A stretch of DNA of 25,137 nucleotides, taken from NCBI RefSeq assembly GCF_000003605.2, contig NW_003106095.1, forward strand, positions 432,305 through 457,441, given 5' to 3'. The notes under the pieces are model-generated. The model was not told the origin of the DNA, searched no databases, and was given only the letters and a program-made list of their open reading frames with translations. Shown here in pieces: positions 19,041-25,137 of this stretch. How positions within the stretch are numbered: position 1 is the first letter of the stretch; each line of letters begins with the position of its first letter. This stretch comes from Saccoglossus kowalevskii (lineage: Eukaryota; Hemichordata; Enteropneusta; Harrimaniidae). Both the position numbers and the translations under genes were made by a program.

Positions 19041-20278
19041 TTGCACCTTTTGGAACTTATCGTCCAATAAAATTGTTGTCATTGCAAAGATTACGTTAAA
19101 TTAAAACGGAAAACACTAATGTGCATGTGCAGTGATTGATATGGTACGTACCAAAACGATCAGTGCTTGTATACTAGTCATCGTTCCATTCACGGATTAA
19201 TATCGAGTATCAAACACAATTTTTGGTAAAACATAATTACAGCTAAAGGTAATCATACTGCTCATTCGACTTAATGAGTTTTTCAATCGTGAAAACTTAT
19301 TGAAATTTCTTTTCGATAAGTCAAAAATAAATAATAACTATATTTGAACTGTATATCCATCGCATACAATAATTGTATACATATAAATGTTTTGTGAGAT
19401 GCAATTTGGGCGGATCCGTTAATCCCGCGATGAGCCAGCTAACACCTCATGTACATGTCTCGTTCAGATTGGTTGAATATAAGAAGAAATAATTTCCCTC
19501 CCCGGTTATATAGACTACACACATGGATATAGACGAGTCAATACGTTTAAAACTAAAGACGTGAAATAGAAAGTCTTTCCGAAATGCAGATCATGCCTCG
19601 TTTAAGCTATTGTGAATATAAGCAATAACGTTATCTTTACATGTAACATGTAATCGATTGTTCTATGTTTGTACTTTCGATTTTCCGGATTCAAATTACT
19701 CTTCACAACCAGAACTGTACAAATATAAACCGTCATGCTTGTATGCATATCGATTGAGCTGCTTTAGTCTACACGTTAGATGAATTACGTTTGCAATTAA
19801 GACCCACGCACTTGGTGTATTTCTCAGTAACCATAGTAACATCATCAATAATGGGTATCTTTTTACATTATGCATTCGATTACATTATTCATAAATATAT
19901 ACATATATTACTTTCATAAAATCTTGATGATGGAATGTTCGATTGTATGATTTGAACTATTGATAATATTATCTGATCACCATGGCAACCTGAGTGATTT
20001 ATTCAGCTAATATTGATACACTGCTTACATATGACTTCAACGACCTGTTTTAACAGGAAAATATGGAAGAAAAAGAGTCAAACCGAAGCTATTTGCAAGA
20101 TTGTGCCTCATTGTATACCAACCATAGCACCTGACTTAAAACCGATTAGACTACGCTCTATGAGTCATTCAACATAAGTCATTCGACATTGAGTAATAAC
20201 AATGCAAATCGAGCAAATCACAAAAGCACACATAACATGTAATATTGACTGTTTTGTCCGTGTTTGAAAATAAAATCC

Positions 20279-20320
20279 CGTTCACAAGAGCAGTGGTATC
20301 ACAACTGAGCTAAAGAGGCG
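20279..20320 (-). repeat. tRNA-like 5' half, probable SINE fragment
   Basis: The minus strand reads CCTCTTTAGCTCAGTTGTGA and then CTGCTCTTGTGAACGGG: a D-arm/A-box (TAGCTCAGTTG) and an anticodon-arm-like part. No B-box follows, so it is a fragment rather than a tRNA gene. Confidence 0.4.
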
Positions 20321-20450
20321 TTTTCTGTCCTAATGATACTGTGTTAAATTCAATTTAGTTATAGTTTTACGCTTGTAGCAGCAACATGACACAATAACGT
20401 ATGTAACAGTGACTATTTTGTCCATTATTAAAAATTATCTCTAAAGACAA

Positions 20451-20530
20451 GCATCCTCAGATTCAGCCACAGACTCGTGTCATCTGGTTCATAAGACCGG
20501 TGCTCTAACCATTGACCTCGGAGGCAACTT
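20451..20530 (-). repeat. tRNA-derived SINE or pseudo-tRNA
   Basis: The minus strand reads GAGGTCAATGGTTAGAGCAC then CGGTCTTATGAACCAG, close to the D and anticodon arms of a tRNA, followed by a degraded T-arm (CTGAATC). The short minus-strand open frame through it is a product of this element. It is unlikely to be a functional tRNA because the B-box is broken. Confidence 0.45.
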
Positions 20531-22556
20531 GCAGTCCGTAAAGAAATAATTTGAGTGACATTAATACGCTTAAATTCAGTGATTTCAGTGACTAACTCAT
20601 TACACACTCCTACAAAAGATATGAAAGACGTTAAAGACACATAAAGCTAAAGGCATTGGTATATCATGAACTCAACTCAACACGATAACACAACACAAGT
20701 AAATACTACCCCAATGGAAGCCAGTCAAAGCAATTGGGGGATACGAACAGCTTCAATTCACATGTACACAACCAACAGATACAAGATTAATTGCTGCTCT
20801 TCAAATGGGTCCTTTCTTTTGTATTGATCCTCTGAGAATTGCTAATTCCACCTTTTTAACTCTTGCCCCCCAAATAATATATCGCCCCCTAAAGAATGTA
20901 TTGAACCAAAAAATAATTAATATTCATGAGCACTGTACGTCATGAATAAATTAGCATAGTTTAAATATTGATATTGTTATTGAAAGTTCAGTGTGAGATG
21001 ATGGGAAAAACTAACTCAGACAAGGTGAAAGGAGTGAACGAATAATCAAAACATGTGTACAGCAAATGTATTTTTTTTTCATTTTAATAGGTGGAAGAAG
21101 GTCAATTATAATGTGTAATTGCCACAATCTTAAAATACAAACTGTTTGCACTGATTTCAACAATAAGCAGAGACATTTAGAAAAAAAATGGTGATTCACA
21201 ATCAAGTGTGGAGAAGTACTTGCACCATTCACAATGTCAATAGTTCATGTCAAAACCGCGTCCACCCTATTTACGATAATCTCATGCACATTTTTATATG
21301 TTCGGAAAATAAAACGATGTCCAATGAACAGGTTCATGACTTGACGGTCACATTTTTGGCTTTCTAGAAGCTACTTGTTTCCAATCATTCAAATAGATGT
21401 GGATTATCACTCAGTGTTGCAATATTGAGTAATAACAGAACAGAATACGAGCGAACCATGGTACGTTGGTATTGATATTTAGTCCTTTGCTGCAGATAGT
21501 AATTCAACATTGCTGCAACTTTGTCTTGAGTAATTCATTGTATTTTCACTCAATTTCATCGCGCTAGTTTATACTGGCTATACTGGCATGCACAAAACAA
21601 TTACAGCATATTGCCGAGATGTTAAATTAATTGGTTAAATAATAGATGGTTCACACAAGATCTACCTGTATTGATTTTTATCAGATTGCTAGGGTATGTA
21701 TTACATGTATAAAAACTCCATAAAGTCTGTAGAAATCTGCATTATTTTCAGACCCTCCTATTTATCAACTATATAATGCATGCTAAATTACCAAATAAGT
21801 CGTAATTCTCACATAATTTTGTAATCCTATTTTGTTATATAAGTGAAAATTGTTTTTGTGAATGCACACACAACGCAATAAAAATTCCACCACTGTTCAC
21901 ACCGTTTTGACACTTTTTTAGATAAATATGCCCGTCTGTATTCTCGAGGCGGGCATCCGGACATTTTCACTGCCTGGTAACCATCACAATAAAAACAAAG
22001 ACCAAACACGCTCAGAAAACGGTACTTTGGGACAGTTGCTGAGACTCTCATAAACAGTGTTATAAGATTACCCAAAAATGTGCAACTTATATAAAATTGG
22101 TTGCTCAGAATTGCTTTAAAAGTGAATTTTTGCTGTTTTTTCACATTTAGCTCCTTGACCGGCGTTCAACAGCAGCTCGCACAGACCCCATAGAAATACA
22201 CGGTACAGTGGTACGTGTCTTAGCAACGTAGACCGTTCTGTGACGCAGCTCCGCTCCGCTCCCAAGAATTGTAGAATTCCCTTGTGTAACCTTTTTTACC
22301 AACTGTATAGCATAGTACACCAAGAGAAAAACCTGGATAATTAGTGGAATGGAAAACGTTTAAATAGTATGTGGGGATACGATGTATTAGTTGGTTGAGT
22401 ATTTTTTGTTGTTGCCAATATTAGTTTCAACAACAGATTGTGACCCGTGGTTCCCTCCCGACTTGGGACTATGGCATAACGATAATGCACGCCGTATGAG
22501 ACTACTATGTCTGTACAAACCGTGAAAGACCAAATTAGTGTTGGCGTTGCGTCATA

Positions 22557-22568
22557 CCCCCCCCCCCC
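22557..22568. repeat. Poly-C run, 12 bases
   Basis: Twelve consecutive C residues stand out in AT-rich surroundings. This is a likely site of length polymorphism or sequencing error. Confidence 0.95.
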
Positions 22569-22704
22569 GTACCCAATATACCTTTTTCACTTTACATAAT
22601 TGTAAATGGCCTGGACCGAAACCGCAGGAATGCTTGAATTTGATGATTGTCCCTATTCGGCCGTCTTGGTCGGTTCATGTCGATAAACAAATGCGGATCG
22701 TAAA

Positions 22705-22928
22705 ATGAATGGACATGATGTGACCGGTCCAGGTATGTCCAAGATACATTTTGAACTGGTAGTGCACGCAATGACGGAGATAAATACTGAAATGTTCGTT
22801 TTCGAACATCTTTGGCAGCCAAGGTTCGTTTATTCCGTCATCGCCTCAGTACTATATTCGTATCTTTACATCGAGCTTGCAAAACCGTATGATTCTGATA
22901 TTGACGAAAATGGAACTTTTAAGCATGG
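22705..22928 (+). CDS. Unrecognised candidate exon with a GTAAGT donor
   Basis: An ATG-initiated frame of 74 codons plus two bases ends exactly at a strong donor (CATGG then GTAAGT). It has a hydrophobic stretch (FVYSVIASVLYSYLYIELA) followed by an acidic tail with DSDIDENG. An in-frame stop lies just upstream at 22684, and a short upstream ATG frame overlaps. I recognise no domain, no downstream exon was found, and an overlapping minus-strand frame (22822-22592) is equally open. It may be a first coding exon or chance. Confidence 0.2.
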
Positions 22929-23376
22929 GTAAGTTTTTTTTCTGATATTTGCAGAAAATGTTCACTGCAAGCTCCACTAGGATATCTATGTGATTAAATG
23001 CTACGTCCTTTATGACGTCTCCACGACAGTTCACTTGTTAGATTTTACATTTCGTTCTGTCTTACCAGTAACACTGACGGTGACTTAAAGACGATGTGTT
23101 AAGTGACTCAACAGAACGACAGTATATTCATTCGTGAATACCCAGCTTGTGTGTGTGTTATCATTATTCTGTCCAATTCCATAGTCCCATGTACGACCTT
23201 GGGTACGTTCAATCTCGATTGTCTTGAGCTTATTATATCTCGCTAGTTTCCCGTACGTTTATAAAGCGATAATGTCACCCTGAGAGTAGCAATACATGGC
23301 GCTTCCTGGAGCTAATTATTGCGAGTTTTTTACCCAGCAGAGACTTATATTTTTCCAAACTGCGTTCCTAATACGA

Positions 23377-23865
23377 TTACTTTTTTTTCAAAGTTCTGAT
23401 TTTTTTTCTTCTCGTAATATTTTTGTATATTACAATACCTGCACTGGAAATCATCACAAGAACAGCGCCCCCTAGAGCTGACCATTCTGACTTCTGTCCA
23501 AGCCACATGTATTGTAAAACGTATGAAAAGACGGTGTCCATTGTTCGCACAATTGCCACGTTGACGGCCTTCTCGCATTGCAGCGACGATGTCAGAAAAA
23601 GTTGCCCGACGAATCCAAAGAATCCCACAAGTCCTAAGAAAATCCCTTCATTGAGTGAAGCAGGCAATGAAAACGCATCTAAAATATACAGAAGTGATAG
23701 TGCAGTGACTATTCCGCAAATTGAATAGTAAAACAAGATCGCTAAAAAGTTCATTTCTTTTCCTATTTTTCTACTTGAAACAAACACCATTGATGCAAGC
23801 AATGCTTCAATTAAAGCAACGCCGGCCCCAATTAGCGAACTGTCAACGGGGGTGCGAGTAGTCAT
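23377..23865 (-). CDS. Open second EamA half of the SLC35G1-like copy
   Basis: This is the intact 162-codon portion within the broken gene. About five hydrophobic segments are visible. The first is at residues 10-30 (LIGAGVALIEALLASMVFV) and the last at 130-150 (ALGGAVLVMISSAGIVIY), followed by a basic tail (TRRKKIRTLKKK). The ATG used here falls in the loop between the two halves, so it is an internal methionine of the ancestral protein. A five-segment half-protein could still be translated, but that is not supported by anything else here. Confidence 0.55.
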   Translation of the reverse strand: MTTRTPVDSSLIGAGVALIEALLASMVFVSSRKIGKEMNFLAILFYYSICGIVTALSLLYILDAFSLPASLNEGIFLGLVGFFGFVGQLFLTSSLQCEKAVNVAIVRTMDTVFSYVLQYMWLGQKSEWSALGGAVLVMISSAGIVIYKNITRRKKIRTLKKK

Positions 23866-24393
23866 TGTGCTTCAAAAAACATAAAAGGCGGTTTAGTAAT
23901 AACAACAACGCCCGCTACGCTGACAAGCGCAAAAAGAAAGTCGGAGGATACAACGGATTCTTTGAGACAACAGCAACTTAAGAAAGACGTGAAAATACGG
24001 GGTTGACGGAGATTATCACAACAGCATCTCCTACTAGCTTCAAATGTATGGCGATAAATTGCAATTAATCCGAAACTCCCGAAGAGGCTTCGTAGGATCA
24101 GCCATTTATAGGAGAAGTCTTTTGGTCAAAAAAACGAAACGTTTTTGCAGAGAATACTTGGGGCAGCACAGGACAGCTGAATCACCATGCAAATCAACGC
24201 AATCTCTAGACTGAGGATGTACCGTTGTCACCAGCTTGGCACTGACGAAACTCAGGGCGAAGATAAAAAACTTGAAAAGAGAGCCAGTATCATTCCTTTA
24301 TCAGTGCGATAACAATCCAGTGACACAATTGTTCCCAGGCTTCTCAGAGCAATCGTCCCACGTATCGTCGTCTTCTTGTACCAAGGGTTCCAT
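23377..24393 (-). pseudogene. SLC35G1-like EamA transporter, intronless and frame-disrupted
   Basis: It resembles SLC35G1-type members of the drug/metabolite transporter superfamily (two EamA halves, about ten membrane segments, multi-pass membrane protein). Reading down the minus strand, recognisable pieces follow in family order but in changing frames: MEPLVQEDDDTWDDC (from 24393), KGMILALFSS (24299 on), FALSFVSAKLVTTVHP (to about 24205), SLEIALICMVIQL, TGA at 24128-24126 where the family has glycine before PKDF, LRSLFGSFGLIAIYR, VGDAVVIISVNPVF (E frame), then LKESVVSSDFLFALVSVAGV and TKPPFMFF. From 23865 to TAA at 23377 the second EamA half is one open frame of 162 codons (FFGFVGQLFL, VNVAIVRTMDTVF). 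No intron interrupts the block, which fits a retrocopy. An A-rich end lies at the C-terminus. Assembly indels are the alternative for some breaks. Confidence 0.8.
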
Positions 24394-25137
24394 ACAAGGA
24401 CCGTTCACGTGAAAGTATACTGAAGAGTCATCACGTTTGTCTCCTAGCCTGATACCTGAAATTGTTATATGTAAGATTTGTCAGTGAATTATAAAGTTTA
24501 CGTGAACATGCTAGTAGGCTTTGAAGCCACTACAACACCGGACACCTACGCCGAACATCGATGCACAATACTGACCATGGGCTCATTAAAGCGTATCATA
24601 GACAGTGCGTCCAACTTAAAGGGCGGTAGTCGTCGCGCTGCGCATGTGTGACATTTGTGTTGATAAACATTGACTTTCCCTCAATCCAATGCGTATGAGG
24701 TTTGACCTGGACGTGACTTGCACTGATTACCGCCGGTGACTCAATACATTCCAATCACCTGAAAATACCTAATTAAAGCTTGGTAACGTCTCAGTTTATA
24801 TTCGTTGATCTGTGCAACAGTCAAAGTTGCCATCTGTGTTTATACGAGACCCATATATCTCGTGCATGCGTGGCGCGACGGTTACCGCCCTCTAATATTT
24901 GTCAATTATTCGAAGAACACGTAAATATGAGTGGGGGTGTGAGTACATTTTTATAGACAATAAAATTAACCGGACATCAATACAATTTTCGGTGTTGTAG
25001 AAAATGTGCCGAGATTTACCGCCAGAGCAGAAAATTCCAATTTAAGTAGAGATGCAGTTTATTTGTGAATTTCAATCAAAAATAGTTTTTTTCGTTTTTT
25101 ATATAATTTTTATCTAAAAACATTCTGTGAAAATTTG
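24394..25137. other. Right-hand flank, no gene recognised
   Basis: The minus-strand frame of the transporter copy extends open upstream from 24393 to 24453, next to an acceptor-like TTTCAG (24461-24456). An upstream exon is conceivable but not seen. The MITE at 24616-24895 takes up much of the rest. Nothing is recognised from 24900 to the end. Confidence 0.5.
24616..24895. mobile_element. MITE with TTARAGGGCGGTA ends
   Basis: The left end TTAAAGGGCGGTAGTCGTCG pairs with the reverse complement of the right end, TTAGAGGGCGGTAACCGTCG, followed by CGCATG in both arms. About 30 bp of inverted terminus bound a 280-bp element. TAA at both outer edges may be a target duplication (PIF/Harbinger-like, inferred). 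It shares the TTAAAG/GTCGTC core with the element at 13635-13801. Confidence 0.7.

Noticed and set aside
21827-22144. 105-codon minus-strand open frame.
   Set aside because: It has no recognisable domain, signal or splice context, and frames of this length occur by chance in 25 kb. Nothing else supports it.

Overview
The window is AT-rich animal nuclear DNA: GT-AG introns, short coding exons in long non-coding stretches, AATAAA signals and many short inverted-repeat elements. The gene content (Src-type kinase tail, secreted WSC-PAN proteins, an SLC35G-like transporter copy) and the palindromic MITE load suggest a lophotrochozoan invertebrate, most likely a mollusc. That assignment is inference, because no marker gene fixes the taxon.

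Layout. (1) 1-3290, plus strand: the last coding exon and probable 3' UTR of a Src-family-like tyrosine kinase whose other exons lie to the left. The preceding intron holds a 22-bp minisatellite. (2) 3300-7060: gene-poor. (3) 7063-16602: the main find, two convergent (tail-to-tail) paralogous genes. The plus-strand copy has coding exons 7070-7133, 7734-8036, 9278-9338 and 10555-10732. The minus-strand copy has 16367-16304, 15006-14704, 14017-13957 and 13324-13147. Coding exon lengths are identical in both genes (64, 303, 61 and 178 nt), as are intron phases (1, 1, 2). Each encodes 201 residues: signal peptide, an eight-cysteine WSC domain and a C-terminal PAN/apple domain. My hand alignment is gapless, with all 14 mature cysteines conserved and about 64% identity after the signal peptide. 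(4) 16600-22700: a candidate promoter and a first-exon donor on the plus strand (NRF-1-like palindrome, TATA box), then a gene-poor stretch with a long TTTA microsatellite and tRNA-like SINE fragments. (5) 23377-24393, minus strand: an apparently intronless SLC35G1-like (EamA, drug/metabolite transporter superfamily) copy. Its 5' half is broken by several frameshifts and a stop; its 3' half is one open frame. (6) 24616-24895: a MITE.

Mobile DNA shapes the WSC-PAN locus. A 440-bp MITE with 8-bp target duplications sits 12 nt inside the plus gene's WSC-exon donor. An unrelated inverted-repeat element sits 23 nt inside the equivalent donor of the minus gene. Further foldback elements and a hairpin-bearing dispersed repeat occupy other introns.

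The two WSC-PAN proteins should be secreted, disulfide-rich, probably carbohydrate- or protein-binding factors. Their biological role cannot be read from the sequence. I see no bacterial-type system, CRISPR array, rRNA or intact tRNA gene.
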